Source of the DNA: Saccharopolyspora galaxeae | GTDB lineage: Bacteria; Actinomycetota; Actinomycetes; Mycobacteriales; Pseudonocardiaceae | Direction: 5' to 3' | NCBI RefSeq assembly: GCF_016526145.1 | Contig: NZ_JADDUE010000001.1 | Coordinates: forward strand, 124,001 to 188,000 | DNA length: 64,000 nucleotides | Shown: piece by piece, positions 32,987 to 41,142 of the stretch | How positions within the stretch are numbered: the first letter of the stretch is position 1 | How the letters are laid out: every line of letters begins with the position of its first letter | Position numbers and translations under genes: made by a program | The notes under the pieces: generated by a model | Told to the model about the DNA's origin: nothing | What the model saw: the letters and a program-made list of their open reading frames with translations, nothing else | Databases searched by the model: none

Positions 32987-33748
32987 GTGACCACTTCCGA
33001 CAAGCCGGAGCGTCCGGAGGGGCATTCGGAGCAGCCGGACGCCGAGCGCAACAGCAGCCAGAACTCCCCGCACACCTCGGTCATGACCGGTGAGGACGGT
33101 GCCGGGTCCGGTGCCGCGGACTCGGCGGCCACCGGCGGCGACGGGGAGACCTTCGACGGCACCGACGTCCCCCCGCCGTGGCAACGCGCATCGGCGACCG
33201 GCGATGGTGCGGACGGCACCGGCTCCGATTCGGCCGCCACCCAGGCGAAATTCGGCGACGAGCAGGAAACCGTGCGCACCGAGATTCCCGGGCAGGGCTT
33301 CGACGGTTCCGGGCGCACTTCGGTGTCGTTCGGCGCCTCCGCGCGAGCCGGTGCGCAGGCGAGCGCCAGCGCGCGCAGGCCGAGCAGGGGACCGCGCCGG
33401 GCCAGCCTGCAGATCAAGCGGCTCGACCCGTGGTCGGTGTTGAAGCTGGCGCTGGTGCTCAGCGTCGCCATGTTCTTCGTGTGGATGATCGCGGTCGCCG
33501 TGCTCTACGGGGTGCTCGACGGCATGGGCGTGTGGGACTCGCTGAACGGCACGTTCACCGAGCTCACCCAGCCGGAGAACGCGGCAGCCGAACTGATCAG
33601 CGCGGGCCGGGTGTTCGGCGTCGCCTCGATCATCGGGGCGATCAACATCGTGCTGTTCACCGCGCTGGCGACGGTCAGCGCGTTCATCTACAACGTGGCC
33701 GCCGACTTCGCGGGTGGCGTCGAGGTCACGCTGTCCGAGCGGGAGTGA
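32987..33748 (+). CDS. DUF3566 membrane protein (Rv0007-like)
   Basis: A 253-residue protein with a Gly/Ser/Glu-rich disordered cytoplasmic N-terminus (1-130) and the conserved DUF3566 segment from [20 protein letters not shown]. Two membrane helices follow: about 150-175 ([19 protein letters not shown]) and 210-235 ([20 protein letters not shown]). The position after gyrA and before tRNA-Ile matches mycobacterial Rv0007. Function is not known. GTG 32987 has GAAGGAT upstream. Confidence 0.85.
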   Translation: MTTSDKPERPEGHSEQPDAERNSSQNSPHTSVMTGEDGAGSGAADSAATGGDGETFDGTDVPPPWQRASATGDGADGTGSDSAATQAKFGDEQETVRTEIPGQGFDGSGRTSVSFGASARAGAQASASARRPSRGPRRASLQIKRLDPWSVLKLALVLSVAMFFVWMIAVAVLYGVLDGMGVWDSLNGTFTELTQPENAAAELISAGRVFGVASIIGAINIVLFTALATVSAFIYNVAADFAGGVEVTLSERE

Positions 33749-33828
33749 CCGGCCGGGGGTGGCGGCCCGCGGTCGCCACCCCCGCCGACCGCCGGGACCC
33801 CCCGCTACGAAGGCCGCCCGGCGTCCTG

Positions 33829-33834
33829 TAATCT
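33829..33834 (+). promoter_or_regulatory. Candidate -10 element for tRNA-Ile
   Basis: TAATCT preceded by TG (an extended -10) lies 14 nt before the tRNA gene. The -35 region is poor. Confidence 0.4.
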
Positions 33835-33848
33835 TTGAAGCACACCAA

Positions 33849-33922
33849 GGGCCTATAGCTCAGACGGTTAGAGCGCTTCGCTGATAACGAAGAGGTCGGA
33901 GGTTCAAGTCCTCCTAGGCCCA
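33849..33922 (+). tRNA. ileT: tRNA-Ile (GAT anticodon)
   Basis: A 74-nt cloverleaf. Acceptor arms GGGCCTA/TAGGCCC, anticodon loop CTGATAA with GAT at 33883-33885, T-loop GGTTCAAGTC, discriminator A. The CCA end is not encoded. It occupies the conserved site after the gyrase genes. Confidence 0.97.
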
Positions 33923-33983
33923 CTTTCCTTGAGGAATCTCCCTCGCCCGCGGTCGCGGGCCGTGCGCTAGGAGGCGACCGGAA

Positions 33984-34103
33984 ATGAAGAAGCTGCTCGC
34001 ACTCGCCGTCGTTGCTGGTGCCGTGCTGTTCGTCGTCCGCCGCAACCGCGCCGCCAAGGCCGAGGCCGACCTCTGGCGCGAGGCCACCGCCGGCGAGGTG
34101 TGA
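33984..34103 (+). CDS. DLW-39 family small protein
   Basis: A 39-residue protein starting MKKLLALAVVAGAVLFVVRR, one hydrophobic helix, followed by KAEADLWREATAGEV. The conserved DLW and the length of exactly 39 residues give the family its name. AGGAGG at 33969-33974 precedes ATG 33984. It sits between tRNA-Ile and tRNA-Ala as in related genomes. Function is unknown; a membrane peptide is likely. Confidence 0.9.
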   Translation: MKKLLALAVVAGAVLFVVRRNRAAKAEADLWREATAGEV

Positions 34104-34262
34104 GCCGCTCGCGGCGCACCGGCACGTAAGGAACCAACCGGCGACCACGTCGAGCGCTCGCCCGCGCGGTGAGCCCGCCGTGGTCGCTGTTCATTGCGGA
34201 CGGGCCTTCGCTAACATCGGAAAGCCGCCGGACGTGCGTGGCCAGGTGCGACCGGCACCACC

Positions 34263-34335
34263 GGGGACGTAGCTCAATTGGCAGAGCACCGCCTTTGCAA
34301 GGCGGGGGTTAGGGGTTCGATTCCCCTCGTCTCCA
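34263..34335 (+). tRNA. alaT: tRNA-Ala (TGC anticodon)
   Basis: A 73-nt cloverleaf. Acceptor GGGGACG/CGTCTCC with one G-T pair, anticodon stem CCGCC/GGCGG around TTTGCAA with TGC at 34296-34298, discriminator A, no encoded CCA. A TAACAT at 34212-34217 may be its -10 element. Confidence 0.97.
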
Positions 34336-34345
34336 CTCGATCGCG

Positions 34346-34381
34346 GGCGTGTCTGCTCGGCGGGCACGCCTTCGGGTTTTT
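34346..34381 (+). terminator. Rho-independent terminator after tRNA-Ala
   Basis: GGCGTGTCTGC (34346-34356) and GCGGGCACGCC (34360-34370) form an 11-bp stem with two G-T pairs and a 3-nt loop. The run GTTTTT ends at 34381. Confidence 0.85.
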
Positions 34382-34400
34382 CGATCTTCGTCGTGTTTGT

Positions 34401-34421
34401 GCGGGGGGCCGAGCCCCCCGC
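34401..34421. repeat. G-run/C-run palindrome downstream of tRNA-Ala
   Basis: GCGGGGGGC (34401-34409) and GCCCCCCGC (34413-34421) are perfect inverted arms around CGA. The following bases stay C-run rich to about 34465. A similar palindrome follows tRNA-Leu at 51237. Confidence 0.8.
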
Positions 34422-34809
34422 GCCCCCGGCCGGAGGGCTGCGCCCCCGGACCCCCATCCCCGGCCTTGTTGGTGGGTTGCGTTGGGTTGGCCTGTGTCGG
34501 TCTCGGTCGGAATTCGCTGGGTGGCCGGATTCGCTGGGGCGGTCGGATGACCGGGCGGGTGGGATGGATCGGCCGGACCGTCGGGGGCGGGCGGATCGGG
34601 TGGAAGTTGGCTGGGGATCTGGATTCGTGAGTTCGGCTTTGCGGGCCTGCGGTGTGAGTCCGGCGGGTTCGTCAGGTGGTGTCGACTTGCTGTTCTGGGG
34701 TTTTCGATGAGTGGAATGGTGGGGATGGTCCGGGGGCTGCTGGGGGGCACGATGCTTCGGCAACGGACGCGGTGATCAATCGGGCCGCGCGAACCCGACG
34801 GGGGTAGCG
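34422..34809. other. Gene-free G+T-skewed spacer before the MFS gene
   Basis: The + strand becomes strongly G and T rich (repeated GGTTGG, TGGG and TCGG words) from about 34460 to 34780. Open frames exist on both strands but show no recognisable protein, no good ribosome site and low-complexity composition. I see nothing coding here. Confidence 0.6.
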
Positions 34810-36030
34810 ATGCCGAACCAGCGCAGCGCCGAAAGATCCGGGTACGCCCGTTGGGTCGTGCCGCTGTGCTGGAGCGCGGTGCTGCTAGAGGGGTTCGACG
34901 TCGTCGTGCTCGGCAGTGTGCTGCCGGTCCTGCTCGACCAAGGGCAATGGGGACTCACGCACGCCTCCGGCTCGCTGGTCTCCACCGCCGGGCTGATCGG
35001 CATGACCATCGGCTCGCTCGCGATCGGCACGATCACCGACATCATCGGGCGGCGCAAAGCGCTGCTGCTCGCGGTGATCGGCTTCTCGGTGTTCACCGCG
35101 TTGTGCGCCGCGGCCCCATCGGTGCTGATCTTCGGGCTGCTGCGGTTCCTCGCCGGCCTCGGGCTCGGCGGCTGCGTGCCCACCGCCATCGCGCTGGTCA
35201 CCGAAAACGCCCGTGCCGGACGCGGCAGCGGCGCCGCCACCACGCTGATGACCGGCTACCACGTCGGCGCAGTGCTCACCGCCTTGCTCGGCATCGGGGT
35301 GCTGCCGCTACTCGGATGGCGGTGGATGTTCCTGATCGGCGCGGCACCCGCGCTGGTGCTGGTGCCGCTGATGTTCCGATACCTGCCGGAATCGTTGCCG
35401 TCGGACCACGGCGGCGGAATGCGCGGTGGACTGGCCAACGTCGCCTCGCTGCTGCGAGGAGCCTTCGCGCGCGACACGATCGCCTTCTGGGTCGCCTCGT
35501 TCATGGGGCTGCTGCTGGTCTACGGGCTCAACACCTGGTTGCCGGAGATCATGCGCGCCGCAGGCTACCCGCTAGGAGCTTCGCTGGGACTGCTGCTGAC
35601 GCTCAACGCCGGCGCCATCGCCGGGCTCGTCATCGCAGGCCGGATCGCCGACCGGGCGGGAATCCGGCCGGTCACCATCGGCTGGTTCGCGGCGGGCGCG
35701 GTGTTCCTCGCCGCGCTAAGCATCAAACTTCCCGGAGCAGGCGTGTACCTGGCGGTGTTCATCGCGGGCTGTTTCGTGTTCAGCGCCCAAGTGCTGGTTT
35801 ACGCCTACATCGGACGGGCCTACGAGGTCTCCACCCGAGCGACCGCCCTGGGCTGGGCGGCAGGAGTCGGCCGGATCGGCGCGATCTGCGGTCCGTTGCT
35901 CGGCGGCGGACTGCTCACCGCAGGCATCGCTTACCCGTGGGGCTTCTACGCGTTCGCCGCGGTGGGGGCGCTGGGCGCGATAGGGATCGCGGCGGTGCGC
36001 CGGACCACCGCCGAACCCGTGGCGGGTTGA
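34810..36030 (+). CDS. MFS transporter, aromatic acid:H+ symporter type
   Basis: A 406-residue carrier with 12 hydrophobic segments. The N-terminal motif LLEGFDVVVLGSVLPVLL has the Asp in helix 1 typical of the AAHS group (PcaK, BenK, MhpT). The loop 2-3 motif GTITDIIGRRKALL is the MFS signature, repeated in the second half as GRIADRAGIRPVTIG. It probably imports aromatic or related acids. GGGG lies before ATG 34810. It interrupts the tRNA-Ala to cwsA order seen in mycobacteria. An IclR/enol-lactonase pair 17 kb away could belong to the same pathway, but that is inference. Confidence 0.85.
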   Translation: MPNQRSAERSGYARWVVPLCWSAVLLEGFDVVVLGSVLPVLLDQGQWGLTHASGSLVSTAGLIGMTIGSLAIGTITDIIGRRKALLLAVIGFSVFTALCAAAPSVLIFGLLRFLAGLGLGGCVPTAIALVTENARAGRGSGAATTLMTGYHVGAVLTALLGIGVLPLLGWRWMFLIGAAPALVLVPLMFRYLPESLPSDHGGGMRGGLANVASLLRGAFARDTIAFWVASFMGLLLVYGLNTWLPEIMRAAGYPLGASLGLLLTLNAGAIAGLVIAGRIADRAGIRPVTIGWFAAGAVFLAALSIKLPGAGVYLAVFIAGCFVFSAQVLVYAYIGRAYEVSTRATALGWAAGVGRIGAICGPLLGGGLLTAGIAYPWGFYAFAAVGALGAIGIAAVRRTTAEPVAG

Positions 36031-36104
36031 ACGAACCGGTGCGGCTGCGCCGCCGAACGTGCACGAGGCGGGCGCCCGTGCGGGCACCCGCCTCGTACCG
36101 AGCA

Positions 36105-36698
36105 TCAGCGGTCCTGGTCGGAGCCCAGCGCGTCGGACCGTCCGCCGAGCTGGCCGTCCCGCACCGGGCCGCTGCCGTTGCGGGACAGCCCGTCCTCGTG
36201 CGTCGGGAAGTCCTCGGCATCGGCCACCGGCAGCTCCTCCGGACGGCGCGACAACGCCACCACGGCGATCCCGGCCAGGCCCGCCAGCGCCAGCAGCACC
36301 CACGGCCACTTCCGCCGCGACTTCGGCGCGGGCTCGATCCGGGCGGCGAGTTCCTTGCGCGCCACCTCGGTGTTCTTGGCCAGCCGCTTGCGCGTCTTGG
36401 CGGTCTTCTTCTCCCAGTCCTTGCGGGCCTTCTCCCACTGCTTGCGGGCCTTGCGGCCGCGATCGGCCAGATCGTCCCTGGAAAGACCGGTGGCCTTCTG
36501 GGTCAGCAGCTCGGGCAGCTGCTCCGCGGACAGCCCGTGCTCGGCGAGTTCCTGCTCGGCCCTGGCAATGGCCTGCTTGCTCGCGGCCCGGCCGGCCTTG
36601 CCCGCGCGCACCGCGCCTTCGCGAGCGCTCCGCACCCCCGTGCCGACCGCTCTGCCCACGTTCTCACCAGTTCGGGCCATCGCCTCCACCTCGTCCAT
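36105..36698 (-). CDS. cwsA: CwsA-like membrane protein
   Basis: A 197-residue protein with a basic, Ala-rich, probably coiled-coil region (about 20-115) and one membrane helix (WPWVLLALAGLAGIAVVAL, about 130-148). A short acidic tail follows. The place, opposite ppiA and after the tRNA pair, is that of mycobacterial cwsA (Rv0008c), a cell-wall and polarity factor that interacts with CrgA and Wag31. Sequence similarity cannot be checked here, so the call rests on position and topology. ATG 36698 follows AAGGAGG. Confidence 0.65.
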   Translation of the reverse strand: MDEVEAMARTGENVGRAVGTGVRSAREGAVRAGKAGRAASKQAIARAEQELAEHGLSAEQLPELLTQKATGLSRDDLADRGRKARKQWEKARKDWEKKTAKTRKRLAKNTEVARKELAARIEPAPKSRRKWPWVLLALAGLAGIAVVALSRRPEELPVADAEDFPTHEDGLSRNGSGPVRDGQLGGRSDALGSDQDR

Positions 36699-36824
36699 CG
36701 TGTGCCTCCTTGGCCGGCGTTCGCCGGTCGCCTTGCCGCGCCGGAGCCGCTCCGGCACGTGACGATCACCCCCAATACTGCACCCAGCCACGTGGTTCGC
36801 GCTTTCCGATGGCAGGATGGACGT

Positions 36825-37382
36825 GTGGCTGAAGACAACGGATCGCTCGTCGGGAAGACCGTGACCGCGACCCTGCACACTTCGCAGGGCGACATCCGCG
36901 TCGACCTCTTCCCGAACCAGGCGCCGAAAACGGTGGGCAACTTCGTGGGGCTCGCCGAGGGGACCAAGGAATACAGCAACCCGAACGCGCGCGGGGAGCG
37001 TTCCGGGCCGTTCTTCGACGGCGTGATCTTCCACCGGGTCATCGACGGTTTCATGATCCAGACCGGCGACCCGACCGGAACCGGGCGCGGTGGTCCCGGC
37101 TACGACTTCGAGGACGAGTTCCACCCGGAGCTGCAGTTCGACCGGCCGTACATGCTGGGCATGGCCAACCCGGGCCGCCCGAACTCGAACGGCTCGCAGT
37201 TCTTCATCACGGTGGCGCGCACGCCGCACCTGAACTACAAGCACACGATCTTCGGCGAAGTGGCCGATCAGGAGTCCCGCGAGGTCGTGGACGCCATCGC
37301 GCACACCGCCACCGGCCCGCAGGACCGTCCGATGAGCGACATCGTGATCGAGAAGGTCACCGTGGAGCGCGGCGAGTCCTGA
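36825..37382 (+). CDS. ppiA: Peptidyl-prolyl cis-trans isomerase, cyclophilin type
   Basis: A 185-residue cytoplasmic cyclophilin. The active-site block FHRVIDGFMIQTGDPTGTG contains the catalytic Arg, Phe and Gln, followed by LGMANPGRPNSNGSQFFIT. The start is GTG 36825, with GGCAGGA upstream; an ATG at 36817 is out of frame. The rhomboid gene starts 1 nt after its stop, so both are probably co-transcribed. Confidence 0.94.
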   Translation: MAEDNGSLVGKTVTATLHTSQGDIRVDLFPNQAPKTVGNFVGLAEGTKEYSNPNARGERSGPFFDGVIFHRVIDGFMIQTGDPTGTGRGGPGYDFEDEFHPELQFDRPYMLGMANPGRPNSNGSQFFITVARTPHLNYKHTIFGEVADQESREVVDAIAHTATGPQDRPMSDIVIEKVTVERGES

Positions 37383-37383
37383 C

Positions 37384-38292
37384 GTGAGCACCCCGCCCGG
37401 CCCCGCGACCGGCCCGGAACAGGCGGCGCAGCAACCGGCCTGCGTGCGGCACCCGGACCGGCCGACCGGACTGCGTTGCGTGCGCTGCGAGCGCCCGGCC
37501 TGTCCGGACTGCCTCCAAGAGGCTTCGGTCGGTTACCAGTGCGTGGACTGCGTCGCGCAGGGCCGGAACCGGGGTCGCGAGGCGGTGACCGTCGCAGGCG
37601 CCCGGCTGGCCAGCCGCCCGATCGTCGTTCCGGTGCTGATCGCGTTGAACGTGGCGGCCTTCGTGGCCACCGCGGTGCAGGCGAAGAGCATCCAGAACAA
37701 CATCGACTCGCAGCTGTTCGACACGTTCGCGATGTGGCCGGTCGGTGTTGCGGGCGGCGAGTGGGTGCGCCTGATCAGCTCCGGCTTCCTGCACTTCGGG
37801 CCGATCCACCTGCTGATGAACATGATCGCGCTGTGGGTGATCGGCCGCGACCTCGAGCTCGTGCTCGGGCGGCTCCGGTTCACCGCGGTGTACCTGCTGT
37901 CGCTGCTCGGTGGCAGCGTCGCAGTCTTCCTGTTCGGTGACCTGGGGTCGCCGGTCGCCGGCGCTTCCGGTGCGGTGTACGGCCTGATGGGCGGGATCGC
38001 GCTCGCAGCGCTGCGGCTGAAGGTGAGCCTGCGGCCGGTGCTGGTGGTGATCGCGCTGAACATCGTGTTGAGCGTGACGATCCCGGGGATTTCGCTGCTC
38101 GGCCACCTCGGTGGTCTGGTGCTCGGCGGGGCTTCCACCGCGGCGCTGGTCTACGCGCCGCGGAACCGGCGGGTGCTGCTGCAATCCGCGGCGCTCGGGG
38201 CGTTGCTGCTGGTGTTGATCGCCTTGCTGATCACGCGGGATCTGCAGTTCGGGCCGGTCAGCTGCTTCAACGGTCGCTGCTTCGGGGCGTGA
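37384..38292 (+). CDS. Rhomboid family intramembrane serine protease with N-terminal zinc finger
   Basis: A 302-residue protein. Residues ~18-55 contain a B-box-like Cys/His cluster (CVRHPDRPTG, CVRCERPACPDC, CVDC) that may bind zinc. Six or more membrane helices follow. The catalytic Ser lies in VAGASGAVYGLM, and the His in LLGHLGGL. The conserved HLLMNMIALW segment (with HFGPIHLL) is present. It cleaves substrates in the membrane; none is known here. Its place behind ppiA is common in actinobacteria. Confidence 0.9.
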   Translation: MSTPPGPATGPEQAAQQPACVRHPDRPTGLRCVRCERPACPDCLQEASVGYQCVDCVAQGRNRGREAVTVAGARLASRPIVVPVLIALNVAAFVATAVQAKSIQNNIDSQLFDTFAMWPVGVAGGEWVRLISSGFLHFGPIHLLMNMIALWVIGRDLELVLGRLRFTAVYLLSLLGGSVAVFLFGDLGSPVAGASGAVYGLMGGIALAALRLKVSLRPVLVVIALNIVLSVTIPGISLLGHLGGLVLGGASTAALVYAPRNRRVLLQSAALGALLLVLIALLITRDLQFGPVSCFNGRCFGA

Positions 38293-38295
38293 GCC

Positions 38296-38700
38296 TCAGC
38301 GGCGCAAACCCTCGATGGCCTCGGCGACGTCCTCCGGATCTTCCCCGAGGTCGATGCGGCCGAGCACGACCAGCTCCCCGTTGTCCCCGTCCAGCTCCAG
38401 GGTTCGCGCCGACCGCCCGAGCCGCTGCCTGCTGCGGACGTGGACCTGGATCCGCGACCACGGGTGGTGCCGGGTCCGGCCGAGCCCGCGCAGCGTGATG
38501 CCGGACTCGTCGGCCCGCAGGCGCGGCCGCGCCAGGCTCACGTAAGCCGAGGCGGTCGCCAGCACGAGCGCGAGCACGGCCACGAACAGCCGGTCCGTCG
38601 CGCTCTCGGTCAGCCAGCACCACCACGCGGCGGCCGCGGTCAGCAACCAGCCGCAAACGACGAGACCGATCGGCGTGGACCACTCGCGGGACGAATTCAC
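38296..38700 (-). CDS. PH-domain membrane protein (Rv0010c-like)
   Basis: A 134-residue protein with two N-terminal membrane helices (IGLVVCGWLLTAAAAWW and LFVAVLALVLATASAYV) and a cytoplasmic bacterial PH-like domain (LRADESGITLRGLGR, then a Trp-containing beta strand). It matches mycobacterial Rv0010c by position before crgA. GTG 38700 is chosen because GGGGG lies 5 nt upstream. Alternative starts extend to 38748 and would run into two DnaA boxes. Confidence 0.75.
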   Translation of the reverse strand: MNSSREWSTPIGLVVCGWLLTAAAAWWCWLTESATDRLFVAVLALVLATASAYVSLARPRLRADESGITLRGLGRTRHHPWSRIQVHVRSRQRLGRSARTLELDGDNGELVVLGRIDLGEDPEDVAEAIEGLRR

Positions 38701-38740
38701 AGGCACCCCCGCAGTCTGCCGCACTCGGGCGCCGGGGGAG

Positions 38741-38762
38741 TTATCCACAAGGGTTGTCCACA
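38741..38762. promoter_or_regulatory. Two perfect DnaA boxes between the PH-protein gene and crgA
   Basis: TTATCCACA at 38741-38749 and TTGTCCACA at 38754-38762 are both exact consensus boxes, in the same orientation, 13 bp apart start to start. They lie in a 171-bp spacer, 15 kb from oriC. Nearby is the palindrome ACACGCGTGT at 38776-38785. Confidence 0.75.
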
Positions 38763-38871
38763 GTGGGGATGACTTACACGCGTGTGATTCCGCGGCCGCA
38801 CCTGCGGCCGACGCCGCTGCCTGCAGCTTCGCGCAGTGCCGCCGCGCGAGACGGAGCGGTTCCGGTGCGGG

Positions 38872-39138
38872 TCAGCGCCACTTCATCGTCATCAGCAAGC
38901 CGACGATGATGAAGGCGAAGCCGACCGCGAAGTTCCACGCCTCCAGCTCCCGCATGAACGGGATCTGCGGACCGGCGAGGTAGTTGACGACCAGCCACAG
39001 CAAGCCGATCAACATCATCCCGAACATGACGACCAGGTAGATCGGGTGGGACGGGCCGACCGACTTCGCCTGCACCGGCGTGCGCCGATCGGCCGCCGGG
39101 GTGTACGAGTCCTTCTTGCGGACCTTCGACTTAGGCAT
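38872..39138 (-). CDS. crgA: Cell division protein CrgA
   Basis: An 88-residue protein with a basic N-terminus ([15 protein letters not shown]) and two membrane helices with the conserved [11 protein letters not shown] loop between them. It matches CrgA, which joins FtsZ and FtsI/PbpA at the septum in actinobacteria. The ATG follows GAGGA. It is divergent from the sortase gene. Confidence 0.95.
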   Translation of the reverse strand: MPKSKVRKKDSYTPAADRRTPVQAKSVGPSHPIYLVVMFGMMLIGLLWLVVNYLAGPQIPFMRELEAWNFAVGFAFIIVGLLMTMKWR

Positions 39139-39381
39139 GTTGTCCTCGTCGTGCGGGTCGGCGGCGCTCGCGCCTGCGCGGGGTCTGCTGACAGCGCCGC
39201 GGAAACGCCCGATGGCCGCTCGCGCGATCGGCCGTGCTGGTCCCGACCGCGATTCCCGGCGAACCGGGCGGGGCGGAACCGCGAACGGCGCTGCTCGTTG
39301 TCCATCTACACGTTAACGCAATTGCGCATCCGACCGAACACCCCTTCGCCGGTGCTGATCAGGTCGTGTCGAGAGGAGACC

Positions 39382-40200
39382 GTGTCAACCTCCGAGGTCG
39401 CAGAGTCCCCGCCGCCCGATCGGCGGCCCGAGCGGGTCGGCAAGGTCGTCCGAGGATGCGGAGAGGTGCTGATCACCTTCGGTCTGGTGCTGCTGCTGTT
39501 CGTGTTCTACGAGGTGTACGTAACGGACTGGTTCAGCGCTCACCGCCAGGCCGAGGCGGGCAAGCGGCTCCGCGAGCGGTGGCAGCACGGGCCGGCGCAG
39601 CAGCCTGCCGTGGTGGACGGCGACGGGTTCGCCGAGCTCTACATCCCCGCGCTGGGGCACGACTCCCGCTACACCGTGCTGGAGGGGACCGATACCCGGA
39701 CGCTGGCGAACGGCCCCGGGCACTACACCGGCACCGCGCTACCCGGAGAGCAGGGCAATTTCGCCGTGGCCGGGCACCGGATCGGGCGCGGTGCGCCGTT
39801 CGGCGACCTCGACCAGCTGCGCTCGTGCGATGCCGTGGTCACCGAGACCGCAACCGACTGGTACATCTACCGCGTGCTGCCGATGCAGGGCGAAGCCGCC
39901 GGCTGGAACCCTGCGCACGATTCGCGGTGCGAAGGCGTCGCGCCGATCGGCGGGCCCTATGCCGGAGTGGCCGGCCGAGACATCGTGCGCCCGGACCAGG
40001 GCGAGGTGATCTACCCGGTCCCCGGGAAACCGCGTGAGCTGCTGCCGCGCTCCCAGCAAACCCGGATGATCACGCTGACCACCTGTCATCCGCGGTTCTC
40101 CGCGGCGCAGCGGTTGATCGTCCACGGCGTGCTGGTCAAGCAGTACCCGAAGGAACCGGCGCAGCCGGAACTGCGCCCGCCTGAGTTGGAGGAGTCCTGA
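39382..40200 (+). CDS. Class E sortase
   Basis: A 272-residue transpeptidase. An N-terminal membrane helix (VLITFGLVLLLFVFYEVYV, about 29-47) anchors the catalytic domain outside. The catalytic His is 132 (VAGHRIG), Cys is 235 (LTTCHPRFS) and an Arg follows. Class E enzymes attach proteins with LAXTG-type signals to peptidoglycan. GTG 39382 follows GAGAGGAGAC. Its stop overlaps the next small ORF. A position between crgA and pabA is common for these genes. Confidence 0.92.
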   Translation: MSTSEVAESPPPDRRPERVGKVVRGCGEVLITFGLVLLLFVFYEVYVTDWFSAHRQAEAGKRLRERWQHGPAQQPAVVDGDGFAELYIPALGHDSRYTVLEGTDTRTLANGPGHYTGTALPGEQGNFAVAGHRIGRGAPFGDLDQLRSCDAVVTETATDWYIYRVLPMQGEAAGWNPAHDSRCEGVAPIGGPYAGVAGRDIVRPDQGEVIYPVPGKPRELLPRSQQTRMITLTTCHPRFSAAQRLIVHGVLVKQYPKEPAQPELRPPELEES

Positions 40201-40355
40201 TGTACGCCTGGGTCTGGCGGCAGCTGCCGGGACCGCTCGGGGCCAAGATCGCGGAGGCGGTCCTGCTGGTGCTCGCGGTCATCGCACTGCTGCTGTTCGT
40301 CGTGTTCCCGTGGCTGGAACCGAAGCTCCCGTTCAGCGATGTGACCACGGTCTGA
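40200..40355 (+). CDS. Small membrane protein coupled to the sortase gene
   Basis: A 51-residue ORF starting MYAWVWRQLPGPLGAKIAEA and then one hydrophobic helix (VLLVLAVIALLLFVVFPWL). The ATG shares one base with the sortase stop (TGATG), and GGAGGAG lies 5 nt upstream. The coupling and clear topology support a real gene. I do not recognise a characterised family. It may help the sortase in the membrane, but this is inference. Confidence 0.75.
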   Translation: MYAWVWRQLPGPLGAKIAEAVLLVLAVIALLLFVVFPWLEPKLPFSDVTTV

Positions 40356-40383
40356 GCCCGCCGAAATCCGTGGACGCCGCCGG

Positions 40384-40395
40384 TATGGTGGCCAC
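40384..40395 (+). promoter_or_regulatory. Candidate -10 element for leaderless pabA
   Basis: TATGGT at 40384-40389 lies 6 nt before the GTG at 40396 and no ribosome site is present. The -35 is weak. Confidence 0.3.
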
Positions 40396-41037
40396 GTGCG
40401 CGTACTAGTCGTCGACAACTACGACAGCTTCGTCTACAACCTCGTCCAGTACCTCGCCCAGTTGGGCGCGGAGTGCGTGGTGCGGCGCAACGACGCGGTC
40501 ACCGATGCCGACGTCGAAGCCGCCGACGGCGTCCTGCTCAGCCCCGGCCCCGGCACGCCGGACCGCGCGGGCCGGTCGGTGGAGCTGGTGCAGCGCTGCG
40601 CCCGCGACCGGCGACCGCTGTTCGGTGTGTGCCTCGGGCATCAGGCGATCGGCGCGGCTTGGGGTGGCGTGGTCGAGCGGGCGCCGGTGCTGCTGCACGG
40701 CAAGACCTCGATGATCGAACACTCCGCAGCGGGCGTGTTCGCCGGATTGCCGCAGCCGTTCGTCGCCACCCGTTACCACTCGCTGATCGTGCGCGCGACG
40801 ACCGTGCCCGCGGAGTTCGAAGTCACCGCGCGCACCGCCGACGGCATCGTGATGGGGATGCGGCACCCCGAGCTGCCGCTCGAAGGCGTGCAGTTCCACC
40901 CCGAGTCGGTGCTCACCGACGGCGGGCACCGGATGCTGGCGAACTGGATGGCCGCGGCGGGGCACCCGGTTCCGGCGGAGCTGGTGGACGAACTGGAAGG
41001 CGAGATGCGCGCACTCGCCGCCGCGGCGCACCGCTGA
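40396..41037 (+). CDS. pabA: Glutamine amidotransferase subunit (aminodeoxychorismate/anthranilate synthase component II)
   Basis: A 213-residue class I glutaminase domain giving ammonia to PabB or TrpE. The catalytic Cys is in LFGVCLGHQAIG, and the His-Glu pair in GVQFHPESVLT. The N-terminus VLVVDNYDSFVYNLVQYL is typical. PabA or TrpG cannot be separated by sequence alone. The same gene sits at this site in mycobacteria (Rv0013, trpG/pabA). No synthase partner is in the window, so a bifunctional role is possible. Confidence 0.9.
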   Translation: MRVLVVDNYDSFVYNLVQYLAQLGAECVVRRNDAVTDADVEAADGVLLSPGPGTPDRAGRSVELVQRCARDRRPLFGVCLGHQAIGAAWGGVVERAPVLLHGKTSMIEHSAAGVFAGLPQPFVATRYHSLIVRATTVPAEFEVTARTADGIVMGMRHPELPLEGVQFHPESVLTDGGHRMLANWMAAAGHPVPAELVDELEGEMRALAAAAHR

Positions 41038-41075
41038 GCTTGATCATTCGCGAGTCCCTGCGCTGGGGCGAAGGC

Positions 41076-41091
41076 GGTTCCACGTGAAACC
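41076..41091. promoter_or_regulatory. parS-like site with one mismatch
   Basis: GTTCCACGTGAAAC at 41077-41090 differs from the core by a single C for T. It lies in the convergent spacer between pabA and pknB, 24 kb from the main parS array. Confidence 0.55.
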
Positions 41092-41142
41092 GCCGGATAG
41101 CCGGCCGCGCAGCACGCGACCCGGCCGAGCGCACTAGGCACG

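Noticed and set aside
34460-34780. Low-complexity frames before the MFS gene (e.g. Gly/Trp/Arg-rich)
   Set aside because: Repetitive G/T-rich DNA gives open frames by chance; no start signal.
34851-37382. An 843-codon open frame on the + strand
   Set aside because: It is a GC-rich frame that crosses the MFS gene out of phase and an antisense gene before entering ppiA. Only the ppiA part from 36825 is real.
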